Below are positions 33,200 through 45,232 of a stretch of DNA of 64,000 bases, piece after piece. Positions within the stretch are counted from its first letter, which is position 1; every line of letters starts with the position of its first letter. Where the stretch lies: contig WOFQ01000054.1 of NCBI GenBank assembly GCA_012184525.1, positions 124,001 to 188,000 on the forward strand, written 5' to 3'. This DNA is from Xenoacremonium recifei. Taxonomy: Eukaryota; Ascomycota; Sordariomycetes; Hypocreales; Nectriaceae. Made by a program: the position numbers and the translations under genes. The notes under the pieces are model-generated. The model was not told the origin of the DNA. It searched no databases and saw nothing but the letters and a program-made list of their open reading frames with translations.

Positions 33200-35309
33200 T
33201 CACTCAGGCCTCAACCAGTCGAAGGAGTCTAGCAGATCAAAATTGAAGTCCAGTTGTGTTGGAAAATTCCAGTCGAGAGTATCAAACGCTCCACCTCCTT
33301 CGACACTTGTGTTCAATGTGTGGTCCAGGACCTTCTGGATTATCACTTTACAATCCGCGCACATGTCTGCGTTCGGTGCTGTAGGCCGAACCCATTCAAA
33401 ACATCCAACGAGAAGGCTCAGCTGCTGGATGATACTTGATCTACTGAGCTTTGAGTTCTTAGGATGCCAGCCCTGGAAAGTCGGTTTCATAAGCTCCTGG
33501 CAGAGAATACCCCCTCCCAAAGCGGCGTAGGCCATCAACTGCGATAAAGGTCAATGACAGCTCCTGAAACCAGATCGGATCAGACATACCAGCCACTCAA
33601 AGTCACGGAGAGTCCCGACAAATAACTCTTTATGGGTCCAGAACGTGAGGGTCAGTGTGACCAGCTCAAAGCTAATGATTAGCAGGTCAGTCCGGTCATG
33701 GCTTCCCGCTTGAAGCATAAGCCTCTCGATGAAGAAGAGGTTTTGAAGATTGTCGAGCTGTATAATCGTCTTTGATGAAAGCATATCCGCGTCAACTTCT
33801 AAGTCATCGAGGTCTTTGGGGTTATATATGATTGCTGTCGGAAAGCTTGCCATGGTTTGCTGTTCGCGTGTCTTCAGGTCCCTGTGTTTGTTTGTTAGAT
33901 GAAGTTCACGGCGTTTACAGTCGAAAGCACTTACAGGAGCTGTTCCATATTCACCTGTGCATTGGCGCTTAAGGCAATCTCAAGGATCTCGTCGCGGATA
34001 AAAGCAATCATGACATGGGCTCGGGTTAATGTGGAAGGATACACCTCTCCGGTTGTATTCCAGCCGTTCTCGTCCAATTCGCTAACCGCTCGTCTCAAAG
34101 CTTCATCATCACCCAAGAGGTCGGAGTCTTTGAGGTCCAATGGGAGAGGAGTGGACGAATACCGCCGCGTGATCAACGGAGGTCTACCCGTGAATGAGAC
34201 CAGAGCCTTATCGAGGAGGAAGACATTCGCGAAGAGCCTTCTCTTGTGTTCGGAGCATAGCGAAGGTTTGTATGGCGACGTTTTGGTGTCGGCATGCAGC
34301 CCTAGATAGGTCAATAGGGACACGGTCTCTCCGTGAGCAAGCCAACAGGCGAGGCCTGTTCGTCAGCATCGTCAGCGTGGTAGTTTAGGTGAGACTTACT
34401 GGCATCACCGGCGAGCAAGGACTCGCCTGTCGCCCGTCTGTTGCAAAGAAATACAAGGACATCGTTCCCTCGTGTCAGCTTGCGGGAAATTTCGATGCAG
34501 TAATGCAGGCAGGTACTGATGATGAGATTCGACGGCATCTTCTTCTTCAATTGTTTGGGAGCGCCGACGATGCCCACTCCAAGCTCCCACATCGTCCATA
34601 AAAGACCAATCGACTCCCATCTTAACCTCGGGCCCGTAATCTGCTCTACCCATTGATGTGCATCCTGGTGGTTGTCTTGCAGAGGCCTCAGTGTATTCTC
34701 GGAGACGATTCGTGCCATCTTTCCCAAGTCGCCATTGGGCCCGAGATACTTCCCAAAGTGCTCCTTGACGGAGCGAAGAATTTGAGCCACGGCATAGTGA
34801 ATCCACTGTTCGGAAGCGCAAGATGATAAGCGGGGTGGTAGTTCGACGTCATCCGGTAAGCAGAGGTTCTTCAAAACAAAAAAGCACATCTCTCTCAGGG
34901 GACGGGGCATGGCGTCAAAGCTCGCCAGAGCAGATCCATAGCTCAGCCCGGCGAGCGGGGAGCTGGTTTCGGGTCCATTAAGAAGGCCAAGGGTGGTTCT
35001 GGTTTCTTCGAAGAGAGCGGAATGGCTTGTAAAGCCGAGATAACCAGAACCAGGCGCCGTCGGAGGGGTAGGCGTGGTGTTGGGATGATGGGGATGCTGA
35101 ACCGGCGTTGATGGTCTCCGAGATCTCCGTATCAGTGTCGGCTTCGGGTCGGTGACGATGTACACGCACTCGGCTTGCTGGCCTCGCTTACGACACCGGT
35201 TGCAAATGGGCTGACCGTGATCGCAGGCAACCTTGCGGACGCGACATGGGTCGCAAGCCTGAGGCCGGCCGTTTAAGCGCCTCAATATGGGTGACCGCGT
35301 GGAATTCAT
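33200..35309 (-). CDS. Zn2Cys6 fungal transcription factor beside the RiPP locus
   Basis: Four exons (35309-34400, 34355-33935, 33881-33590, 33538-33200) give 653 residues. The DNA-binding cluster is near the N-terminus: ACDPCRVRKVACD, then PICNRCRKRGQQAEC, matching C-x2-C-x6-C-x6-C-x2-C-x8-C. A Pro-rich linker and a fungal_trans-like middle region follow (LACWLAHGETVSLLTYLGLH, RRLFANVFLLDKALVSFTGR). It converges with the hydrolase gene (165 bp between stops). It is the nearest regulator to the UstYa/precursor pair and is a candidate pathway regulator; no binding site is proven. Confidence 0.92.
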
Positions 35310-35877
35310 GTCATCAGCGCCCTTGAAGTGATTGTTTGGGAAAGGTCACGTCTTGTATTGTGCAATTGTGAGGACGTCTCGGCTTCGGAGTGGAAGCCTC
35401 AGCGCTAAGTAGGTCTCGGTGTCGGCTTCGGTTGGCTAGCCTGACGTTGCCGTTGACTCATCCTGGGGGCTGGATTCCAAAGGAATGGGTGATGTTCCAC
35501 ATTTTCGAGCTCGGCTAGCCAAAGAAATCCTCCCGTACCGAAGCCGAACGCCGGTCTGCTCCTTCGGGTGGTCGGCGTGCTGGATCGGGTCAATTGTATC
35601 GTGAAGGGATTCCGAGCTTACGTCCGACTTTGTGATTTCAAAGAATGCGTGTGTGACTCGAATGACAATGATTAATCTTCAAGTAGTCACATTTTTATCA
35701 GACGGGTTGGAAACTACTTAAGTCTGGGTTCGTCCAGAGATTCCTCAGATTTTAGGACATCAATTCACAACCTACAGTGCACAATTGACTTGTACAATCA
35801 TCACTCAGCATCTACAATTCACACACTTTCACGATTACTTCTCTAAACCAAGCAGTCAAAGTCTCCACATCTTCACA
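35310..35877. other. Divergent intergenic region
   Basis: Upstream sequences of the minus-strand regulator and the plus-strand small protein. No gene is supported; the right part is A/C-rich 5' UTR-like DNA. Confidence 0.5.
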
Positions 35878-36198
35878 ATGACGAATCACGGTTTGCCTTC
35901 AGTCCGTTACGTGCCGACTCCGGTTGAGAGGAAATCAACCAAGGCCTCCTCCTCCAAGAGCTCGAGTCCCTATTCCTCCTCGAACCTTTCCGAGACTACC
36001 CTTGTCGACGAAAAGGCGTCATCAAGCAAGCCTAGTATGAAGACAAAGATCAAGCAGAAGCTTGGCATGTCATTGCCTCCTCTCGCAGAACAAGAGAAGC
36101 CTGTAGATCCTAACAAGTCTTGGGAAGCTCGAGCCAGTGAGTAGTGTCCGGTATCAATCTGAAAACACCTTCTAACATATCCAGTGTCGCGAGTTTAA
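35878..36198 (+). CDS. Small Ser/Lys-rich protein, 90 residues, unknown function
   Basis: The start is ATG 35878 with good context (ACAATG). Exon 1 is 35878-36136. A 48-bp intron (36137-36184) joins to a final exon (36185-36198) coding MSRV after the split codon. The protein is hydrophilic, with a Ser/Lys-rich middle (STKASSSKSSS) and a basic MKTKIKQKLGM segment. No signal peptide or known domain is recognised. Similar short Ser-rich proteins are common in moulds, often expressed on stress or conidiation, but no function can be assigned. Confidence 0.6.
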
Positions 36199-38406
36199 CG
36201 GATCATCTCGAAGAATTGCAAGGCGGCAGCTTCTTGGAGCCGCTGCCATAGTAACGATTCAACAACGCGTCCGGCTTCCTCTTACGAAAAGTGCCGAACT
36301 TATCGCTGTCTCTTTTTGTTGGAAGCAATAATATTTAGTTTGGAAAGCAAAATTGTCGATACCTGGGATTACTGGTTATTTAAAAGTCGGAATGAACACA
36401 GACTGAAGTGCGATCACTACGGAGCTATCCAGTTAGCTCTATTTGTTCAATGGGTTCAGCGACATGTCACTTGTGTTTGGGATTTTGGGATACTTTAAGT
36501 CGAGCGAAATAGAATGAAAGGAGAATTATTTGCCTTCTCTCTTGTCAATTCAATCGTCCAAGTTCAATGTGATGTGAAGTAAAGAAAAGTGGCGATCGTG
36601 AACAAAGTGTCGAAAGATAACTAGAACTTGATGTTTTCCCGGCGAAGTGCTCCAAACATCGTTCTTTGATGTGGATTTTTTGTCAATGCTAGGCCAATGC
36701 AGCAAAAAAACTTCTTGACAGATTATTGTATTGTAGTCATCATATATTCTGACTCACTTGTTGACGATGTCGGAACAAATCGATAGTTCCTCCTTCACGC
36801 TGATCTTGGCTTCATCCTAGCGGCTCCGAGCGCTGTTATCGGAGTTGCGCAGTGCTCGGCTAACGCTCAGGAATTTCCGCTAGCCTTGCCAGCTCTGGGG
36901 AACGAAGTGATCCTCCACATGCGATTTCTATCGTTTTGAAGTCGAGATCAGTGGTCTTCAATCGCTTGGAACTATGGAGCGTGCATTAATCTCAGTACCC
37001 ACGAAATCTCGAAGCATAAAGGTGTTTGCTCAATTGATGGCATTCCTGCTATTTGGTACGCTCCAGTATGCAATAATGCGATTTCTGGGGAGTCTTCTAA
37101 TGTGGAAGGGTCCAAGCTATCTTGCAGAAATGTTGCGCTAAGATATTCCCGTGGCCAGCTCAGAGGGGAAAGTCCTGGGAAAGAAATTCGAGCCGGATCT
37201 GGGAAGGAATCTCGAGCCGAGCCCAGGCCTGATGCATGCAACAAACGAGTGTGATAAGCCTGCCACGGGGTATTCGATTTATCAGAGTTAGCAACTATCT
37301 CTCCTCATCCATCTGGTTTTAAGCAAGTAACTACGCATTCATAAGGCATCTCATGAAAAAAAAAAAAAAAATTTTTATCTCCATCTTTATAGACAACCCC
37401 TTCGCTCTCGCATCATGCATGTAACCTACAATACGCTTGGAGGAATGAATGCTGGTCTCGAGGGAGGATCTAGAGAATCAGCCATGAACTAACGAATCGT
37501 CTCCACCAAGGGATTTAAGATCGTTGCCAGATCTCGCCAACCCGGCCTATAAGTCGTAAGCCATGTAAGTGAATGAATGATAGCTCCTATTTCTCGGCAA
37601 AGACTACCGAGACAAGTCCCGTACGTTCCGAACCATGGGGTAATGTTGGGGGCATGATCCTGTCTCGTGCGTACCCTGTAGGGTTTCCGACACACTGGAT
37701 TCGAGGGCCGATGATCCCCTTTGCCTTGCCCAACAGGCCCCAGAAAGTCTCCTCTTTGGTGGTATTTACTCGAAATAGACTCGGGTGGAGATCTGTTCAG
37801 GTTGAAGAGAGTGAAATATCAGAGCGAGCGAGAAATCGCGTGTAAAGTATATTTGCTAAGGGACTTCAATTGGGAAGAGCCGGGAATTATGCAACCTGTC
37901 AGCCCGTGGATGTCAAGTCTCTTGCCGAGACTTGACCACCAGCCGGAACGCAAGATCTGATAACGATTGTTCCAGAACCCGGATCAGCTTCGATGCAGTA
38001 GCATGGCATTAAGCTTAAGTTGGCCCCCAGACGTGACGAAGTGCCGGCCATGGCTCCCAACGGGCCTCCGGTCCCCTTCCCGGGCGCGGCAGTTCCAGAC
38101 ATGATAGACCAATAACTTCGGTTGCCCGGAATACACGCTTGGGCGCGCTGAGACTACGCCGCACACGGCCTGATAGCCAGGGCGCCCCATCGAATCTCTG
38201 CCGTTGACTGGACATCAGCAGCCTCGCCAAGCAGCCCGTCCGTCTCCACTAACTGAATCTATGTAGTTACGCGTTCGATTCATCCCGTCGTTATAAAAAC
38301 TGCTCACTCACTGGCATCCCTGTCCCCCACATGATCTCGCCCAACCTCATGCAACCTGTTGTGGCTCCCATCTCTCCCTCCAAAGGGAGATAGGCTCTAG
38401 CTGCCC
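36199..38406. other. Gene-poor 2.2 kb stretch
   Basis: Only short frames without recognisable features. A mononucleotide run of 15 A followed by 5 T lies near 37356-37375. The right end contains the promoter of the next regulator gene. I see no RNA gene or mobile element. Confidence 0.5.
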
Positions 38407-40042
38407 ATGAACCGCAGTAGCAAGGGATGTTGGACCTGTAGGATCCGACACCGAAAGTGCGACGAATCCCACCCAATGTAAGAACTCCTGAACTCCGGTC
38501 GCGTCCGGGCGGCTAAAATGAGCTCTCAGTTGTCAAGAATGCTCCGAGAGGCGCATCCAGTGCCACGGATACGGGCCGCGGCCCGAATGGATCGATGATC
38601 AGGAGTCGCTGCAGGCCGAGCTGGTGCAGATCAAGCGGGTGGTGAAGCAGAACTTTCGCCGGCGTCGACGAAGGCCCAAGGTCCGTCCCGAGGAGAGTGA
38701 GCCCTCACCTGAGACGCTCAACAATGGGCATGCCGCGCCGCTGCCACACATCCCCAGTACACACGTGCCTGCTGCTCCTGTCCCAACCCAATATGGGCTC
38801 TCATTCCGAGAGGCACAACTAATTGTACATTATCTCGACTACATATTTCCTATTATCTATCCGTACTACACAGACAATCCTGAAGTGGGCGGCCGTGGCT
38901 GGCTGTTCTGGCTGCTGATGAAGAACGGGCCGCTTCATCAAGCTATCTTGACGTTGTCGGCGCTTCATCAGTACACCAAGTTCGACTACCAGACGGGCAA
39001 CACAGAGCGCGAACTCATCGAGTACCACACTCGGGCATTGCAAGGACTTCGCCAAGCGCTTCACGAGCATGGGGCCAGTGGCTTTGCACACAATCGTGAG
39101 CAACTAGTCGAGTTTCTCGCGTGCGGTGCGGCTCTCATTAGCTTCGAGATCTTCCTCGGAGGGTATGTCTTTTCCTTTCTGAATGCATAGATTGTATCTA
39201 ACATTAGGCAGTACGACCAATTGGAGGCCTCATGTTGATGCTGTAATAGTCGTGGTCAATCAAATGTCACCTGGGACCTTGAAGCAGCTCCCGGATGGGA
39301 TGCCCCAAGCCCAGAAGTTTCTGGTTGCCAACATGGTCTGGGTCGATATATTAGCTTGCACTTCAACGGGAGAAAGCCCGAAAACGGCCTACCGAGAATG
39401 GCTGCAGACCGAGATAGACATGCAGTGCATGAACGGCTGCGAGAACTGGGTCATGATTGCCATCGGTGACTTGGGTGCTCTTAATGGCAAGAGGATCTCA
39501 TGGGCCAGTCCGGCCCAGCCTCCTCCAGAGGTTCTTGAGCTCCAAGGACGGCTCGAGGGCGGTTTAATGGGCTGCGAATCACCACGTGTGGTAAGTGTAT
39601 CTTATAAATTTGCTCTACGAAGACGCTGACCAATCTGGTGCAGGAGATGACCCTCTCCCGCGTTCTCACTCGCATCTTTGCCGCGGCGACACTAGTTGAG
39701 CTGTGTGCGATATCGCCACCTGGTTCCGCGCTGGCAGCGAAGCTCTCACACTCAGTTGACAGGGTGATTGCAGCCGTCAAAATGATGCCGCATGGCAAGT
39801 CGCAACGAGGCCTGACTTGGCCGTTCACTCTCGCAGGGTCCATGGCCAACCCGGAGCAGCAGGTCTTCTTCGAGGACACCATGGCACAGATATTGGGCTC
39901 GTCGGGGCCCGGCTTCAGTAACTGCGACACAGTTGCGCGCATCATGAAGCAGTGCTGGTACCACCGCGACACGTATCCCGGTGAGATTTGGAACTGGCGG
40001 GACGCGATGCGGTCCATGGGCATCTGCGCTCTTCTTGTTTAG
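38407..40042 (+). CDS. Zn2Cys6 transcription factor (Fungal_trans_2 type)
   Basis: Four exons (38407-38477, 38530-39162, 39212-39590, 39644-40042) give 493 residues. The zinc cluster is split by the first intron. Joined, it reads CWTCRIRHRKC, then ICQEC and RRIQCHGYGPRPEW, a complete C-x2-C-x6-C-x6-C-x2-C-x6-C with the GPRPEW tail typical of the subgroup carrying Fungal_trans_2 (DUF3468). A basic segment (FRRRRRRPKVR) may be nuclear targeting. It precedes an amidohydrolase, a Dal5-like transporter and a carboxylesterase on the same strand and is a likely regulator for them. Confidence 0.92.
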
Positions 40043-40459
40043 ATGATGGTTGGTTGGTTAGATTTGTACCTAGATTCCCCCAGGCTGTCGGTCTGTATTG
40101 GCTATAGTCACTTAAGCGTGCGTTTGATACCAAGACGATCCTTATCAGTTCCGTCAAGCCATGCAGAGGTCCTGTTCCGGAAAGGGCCAGGTCTTGTTGG
40201 CGCGACGCGAAACCTCGACACCACGCTACACTCCACTCGCTGGGCGATTCCGTGGTCTCGAGCTCGCCCCGATAGTCGCGACTTTGACTCTATGCAATTG
40301 GCGGCTAAGAGCGGGACCCCGACCCTGAGTTGAAAGGGCAGGCCATAGTTATAAGAACCCCATGATCAACCGCCCTGCAACCCCTCGATGCCAGCCTGAC
40401 ACGCCACCGGGTGAGTTTTGAGAGACTACGTAACTCGGAAGCAATACTATCCACACATA
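40043..40459. other. Intergenic between regulator and amidohydrolase
   Basis: 417 bp with no gene. The CTAGTTTCCCGCGGGAAAC element found at the two downstream genes is not present here. Confidence 0.5.
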
Positions 40460-42097
40460 ATGGGCTCCATGAACCCCCTCCCCTCGCCGGGGGCTCTGTT
40501 TGTCAACGCCAAGATCCTCTCTAAAGCCGAAGTCGGCCTTGAGGGGAAGCCCACCTTTGCCGAGAGCATGTTCGTCGAGGACGGCATCATCAAAGCAGTT
40601 GGAACTCAGGCAGAACTCTCTGCGCAGTATCAGAAAGATGGAGTTGAGACACAGGATCTGAAGGGCAATACTGTTCTCCCTGGCTTCGTCGATGGCCACA
40701 TGCATCTGCTCCTCCTTGGCCAGTCTCTCAACAAGGTGGGCTTGGATCACTGCAAGAACTTGGATGACATCTTGTCAACTCTCAAGACATACGCCAAGGC
40801 GAATCCCCATCTTCCCAGAATTCTCGCCAAGGGCTGGATGCACTCCATGACTCCCGACGGTGTCACCGCAACCACTCTCGATGAGATTGACTCCCGTCCC
40901 ATTTTCGTGGACACAAAGGATCTGCACTCAACGTGGTGTAACTCTGCCGGCCTCGCTGAGATGAACCTCGGAGATATGCCTGACCCGGCTGGAGGTACGA
41001 TCCAGCGCGACGAGAATGGCAAGCCCAACGGTGTTCTCAACGAGGGTGCTGTCATGGCCATTGTGTGGCCGCACCTTGGCGCAGTTGCGTCGAAGGAGGA
41101 GAAGATAGAATGTATGGAAGCGGCCGTGAAGGCATATAACGCTTCTGGATACACCGGAATGATTGAGATGGCTATGGACGAGCCCGCTTGGGACGCCCTC
41201 GTTGCGCTGAAGACCCAGAAGCCTGACTTGCCCATGCGCGTCTCCGCGTATTGGCTCATCAGACCTAGCAATACTGAAGAGGAGCGAATGCAACAAGTTG
41301 AGCGCGCCATTGAAATGACAAAGAAATGGAACAAAACAACCTCACCAGATATTCGCGTTGTCGGCATCAAGATCATCTGCGACGGCATCATCGATGCTTG
41401 CACCGCGTACCTCTCTGAGCCATACGCTGTTGCGCCCTCACCACCCCCTTTTTGGAACCAAGACGATCTCGAGCCCGTTATCAAGCGAGCCTCTGACGCA
41501 GGCATTCAAATTGCGCTGCACGCGATTGGCGACGCCGCAATCCGCATGGCCGTTGATGTGCTCGAGAAGTACACGAAGCCCGGATGCCGTCACCGAATCG
41601 AGCATATCGAGGTCGCATCCCCTGAAGACGCAAAGAGACTGGGAGAACTTGGTCTCACGGCGTCCATCCAGCCCGTCCACGCGGATCCCGCTATCCTCCG
41701 CGCCTGGACTCGCCTCATCGGCGCGCGACGCGATCGTGCCTTTGCGTATCGAGAATTCGCCGATGCAGGTGCTTTGATGGCTCTTGGAAGTGACAGTCCG
41801 ACTGCTCCGTGGAACCCCATTCACAACTGCTATGTTGCGTCGACGCGGCGCTCAGCCCGAGAGCCCGAGTACGAAGTTACCGTCAACGAGCACTTCAAGC
41901 TGGGCGTATGCGAGTCCATTGTCGCGGGGACGGCTGGCGCGGCCTCGAGTGTCTTTTTGGACGATCGGGTAGGGACTCTGGAGGCGGGCAAGGCTGCGGA
42001 TTTCGTTATTGTAGATATGGAATGGGACGCGAAGAGTCTTCTCAAGGCCGAGATGAAGGAGACCTGGTTCGGTGGGAAGAAGGTTTGGAAGGCGTAA
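40460..42097 (+). CDS. Amidohydrolase 3 family protein (YtcJ-like)
   Basis: An intronless frame; I place the start at ATG 40460 (MGSMNPLPS), giving 545 residues. Metal-binding motifs of the amidohydrolase superfamily are visible in order: His-x-His in GFVDGHMHLLLL, His in ALHAIGDAAI, His in HRIEHIEV, and Asp in ALGSDSPTAPW. The C-terminus (GTLEAGKAADFVIVDMEWD) is the usual small beta-sandwich. The YtcJ group hydrolyses amide bonds of varied small molecules (for example N-substituted formamides); the substrate here is unknown. It lies between a regulator and a Dal5-type transporter, which suggests catabolism of an amide-containing nutrient or metabolite. Confidence 0.93.
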   Translation: MGSMNPLPSPGALFVNAKILSKAEVGLEGKPTFAESMFVEDGIIKAVGTQAELSAQYQKDGVETQDLKGNTVLPGFVDGHMHLLLLGQSLNKVGLDHCKNLDDILSTLKTYAKANPHLPRILAKGWMHSMTPDGVTATTLDEIDSRPIFVDTKDLHSTWCNSAGLAEMNLGDMPDPAGGTIQRDENGKPNGVLNEGAVMAIVWPHLGAVASKEEKIECMEAAVKAYNASGYTGMIEMAMDEPAWDALVALKTQKPDLPMRVSAYWLIRPSNTEEERMQQVERAIEMTKKWNKTTSPDIRVVGIKIICDGIIDACTAYLSEPYAVAPSPPPFWNQDDLEPVIKRASDAGIQIALHAIGDAAIRMAVDVLEKYTKPGCRHRIEHIEVASPEDAKRLGELGLTASIQPVHADPAILRAWTRLIGARRDRAFAYREFADAGALMALGSDSPTAPWNPIHNCYVASTRRSAREPEYEVTVNEHFKLGVCESIVAGTAGAASSVFLDDRVGTLEAGKAADFVIVDMEWDAKSLLKAEMKETWFGGKKVWKA

Positions 42098-43133
42098 ATT
42101 TACGATGCCCCTCAGTTGTTGATTGCATGGCGAGGAGTTGGGTGCAGGAGGGAGGTCGGATTGACTCTACGAGACGGGATATCGGGTGAAACCACCACTG
42201 CTGGGTCAGGGGGCAGGACTGGTATCGTAGATATTGCCATGCATACGAAGTACAGGGTGCATGCCAGGCAAACACGCAATGACTCCTAGTCTCAATTGAC
42301 GATGAATGAAAGCACGATTGGCGCTGCTTTTCGCAATGCGCAAATTCTTTGTCTCTGTTGCTGGCAAACCGCGCAATTGACGATGACTTCCGCGCTCAGC
42401 AGCAACATCTTGAACGCGACGTGATCCGGCCTCCAAGTCTGGCGCCGCTGCATCCTCGAATTGAGACCTATTCCAAAGCATCTCGGCTCAATAACGCAGC
42501 CTCATCGAGGTGACGGCTCAGCTTGCCGCCAAGTTGTCCTGATCCGAGCATTCGAGAAGCCGATGATACCCAGCATCGCGCTGATGCTTCGCCTCAGTCG
42601 ATCGAGGCTCACATTTGGGTCCGGAAGCCCAACAGATAGGCGTCAAAAGCTGTCCCCTATCTCCGAATAGAGTTCTAGATTCCCAGCCCTTAAGCAGCGC
42701 AAGCTCCCGAACGGCTGGGATATCGTCCCATAACTGATATGATGTATAGTCTTCTGCTAGTTTCCCGCGGGAAACCCGCCCGGGAAAGCATCACTAGACA
42801 CGATAGGGAGCCAGTCTCCCCTCCGCTATCTCTTACTCGCCCTCGTTCTGGTTAGCGGTATCGCAGGCCATGGTTCGTGACGATCTCTACCCACTGAACC
42901 GTATCAGTACTCCACTGAGTAGTGCTTCCCCAGATCAGCCCTTCCCTGGGGTCCTGAATCGTGTCACTGGGCGGGCGGAAAGCCGTGGCGAGGAGACACT
43001 TAAGGCGGGCTCCTCGCCATTGAGTTTCGAGAAGAGAACCTCAAGTCTTCAGTGACCTGTGAAGTCCCTTCCCTCTTCACCCTAAACACCTTTCTCAAGT
43101 GGCTTCGCCCCGACGGCCAGCACAACCTACACA
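42098..43133. other. Intergenic with the 19-bp palindromic element
   Basis: 1 kb with no supported gene. It contains the shared palindrome at 42757-42775 and a C/T-rich leader just before ATG 43134. Confidence 0.5.
42757..42775 (+). promoter_or_regulatory. Palindromic element CTAGTTTCCCGCGGGAAAC upstream of the transporter gene
   Basis: The 16-bp core (42760-42775) is a perfect palindrome containing abutting CCG/CGG triplets, the kind of target bound by Zn2Cys6 dimers. It lies 358 bp upstream of ATG 43134. The same 19 bases occur in opposite orientation at 45761-45779 before the esterase gene. Confidence 0.65.
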
Positions 43134-45232
43134 ATGGCTACCCCCAAGACGCCGGAAGCCACCGATGGCATTGAGTTGGACAAGAAAACGACCCGTGTCG
43201 ACGATGTCGAAGCTGATCTCAAAACCGGCAGCATGGCGGATCTCGACGAGGCCGAGCTGTTCCTTCAGCAGCACGGCATTCCCCATTCCCGACTGGACGA
43301 GCTCATGGCCGACGAGTCGGCCCTCAAGCGACTTCGCCGCAAGGTTGACTGGACCCTGATGCCGCTCCTCTGCGGCACGTATCTTCTCCAGTATATCGAC
43401 AAGCAGGCGCTCGGATACGCAGCAGTCTTTGACCTCTTCGATGACACCGGAATGAATGGCGACCAATACGCCTGGATGGCCGTAAGTCGTCACAGCGGAT
43501 ATTGACTAGGTCTCGGGCGGTACTAATCAGAAACAGAGCATCTTCTACTTTGCTTACCTCGCGTTCGAATGGCCTTCTGCCTATCTCGCCCAGCGCCTGC
43601 CTACCGGCAAGGTCGTCGCGGTCTTCATCCTCTGCTGGGGAATCATTCTGACTTGTACTGCTGCTGCACAAAACTTTGCCGGTCTCGCCGTCTGCCGATT
43701 CTTCCTAGGCATCTTCGAGAGTGTCATCACCCCTGCCTTTGTAAGGACACCGAACTTGCGCCTTCGAGTCGTATTTATCACTCTAACAGACACCATAGAT
43801 GCTTATTGTCTCGCAATGGTTCACTCGCGATGCTCAGCCTGCCCGTGCTGGTCTTTTCTACTGCTTCAACGGTTTTGGCAGCATGGTCGGCGGCATTCTC
43901 TTCTACGGTGTATGTCTCCCCTCCGCACCACACCCAACTCCGTCCCTCCTCCACAACTACAAGTTCGACTCATATCAATGCAATTATGCTCGAGACGACT
44001 TCACGAACTAGTTGCAGTTCATTTGCTTCAAAATCGTTTATTTCAGGCTGCTCTAAAGTTGAGATCTCACTAACATCCTCCAGGTCGGCCAAGCCAAGGG
44101 TTGGGATGTCTGGCGCATCATCTACGTGCTCTGCGGTGGTTTGACCGTTGTCTGGGGTGTTGTGGTGTTTTTCTTCCTTCCCAACAACATTATTGAGGCA
44201 AAGCGATTTACCGTTGAGGAACGCGCGATGCTAGTTGCTCAGAACGCCCGCAGCCGGGCCGGCGTCTTCAACCGCAAGATCAAGACCTCCCAGATCAAGG
44301 AGGCCTTTGTCGACCCCCAAGTCTGGCTTCTATTCTTCTATGCCCTTCTCAATGAGGTCATCAACGGTGGAATTGGTAAGTGTCAAGGTCCCTCCCCGGG
44401 GAGAAGCAGTACGTGTCGGCTCGACGTAGTTTGTCGAGTCAACATCTCCGCTACGCCTCTCCTCGATTATAACGAAAGAAATACATTCAGCTAACACCCT
44501 TCGCGCTAATTTCGGAAAATTAATCGTCAAGGGATTTACGGACTCGGCTTTGATTACAACGGTTTATGGGATTCCTTATGGCGCGCTTACTGCCATCTAC
44601 ATGTTCACTGGGCCTTACCTTGCGAGTAAGGTCAAGAACATGCGGACTATCGTCATGATCTTGTGGCAACTACCCACTTTAATTGCGGTCTGCTTGTTTT
44701 GGCAGCTTCCCAGGTCCAACAAGGGCGGACTCCTGGCCGGATATTTCCTGGTACGCCACCTCAGCTCCTCCTCCCTTCCCCAACCCCAGCCCCAAATTCT
44801 GTAGTATAACCTACAAGCTAACACGAGAAACAGTGCTCTTCATTCGTTGGTGGCCTCATTGTTGCGCTGCAAATGCCCGCTTCCAATGTTGGTGGCTATA
44901 CCAAGCGAACCACGAGCACAGCACTTGTTTTCCTAGCTTACTGCGCAGGGTTTGTGTTTCCTCCTGTTCTCTATTAGCATCATGCTAACAATCAGCCCAG
45001 CAACATCATTGGACCACATGCCTTTTTGGACTCTGAGGCTCCTATTTACGAAACTGGCTGCAAGACCATCATTGGTTGCATCTGCGGACAGGTATTGCTC
45101 TCTGTACTGCTTCGGCTCCTGTTGATCCGCCGCAACAAGATTCGGGATGCCCAAGCGCCTGTTGATGATGCCGACGAGCTTATCCATGATGTAACGGACT
45201 TTGAGAACCCCAACTTTAGATACTCGTACTAG
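43134..45232 (+). CDS. MFS transporter of the Dal5/allantoate permease (ACS) family
   Basis: Seven exons (43134-43481, 43537-43740, 43799-43909, 44084-44375, 44491-44750, 44834-44949, 45001-45232) give 520 residues. Family text includes VDWTLMPLLCGTYLLQYIDKQALGYAAVFDL, EWPSAYLAQRLP, GIFESVITPAF and ASNVGGYTKRTT, across about 12 helices with a long acidic cytoplasmic N-terminus. Members take up organic anions such as allantoate, vitamins or dipeptides at the plasma membrane by proton symport. It sits between an amidohydrolase and a carboxylesterase and carries the shared palindrome upstream. All splice joins keep phase; unlike the homologue at 13246, it has no frameshift. Confidence 0.93.

Noticed and set aside
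38260..38300. GCGTTCGATTC resembling a tRNA T-arm
   Set aside because: No matching acceptor, D-arm or anticodon arm around it.
40837..41505. Long minus-strand frames over the amidohydrolase
   Set aside because: Codon-bias shadow; the plus frame carries all metal-binding motifs.
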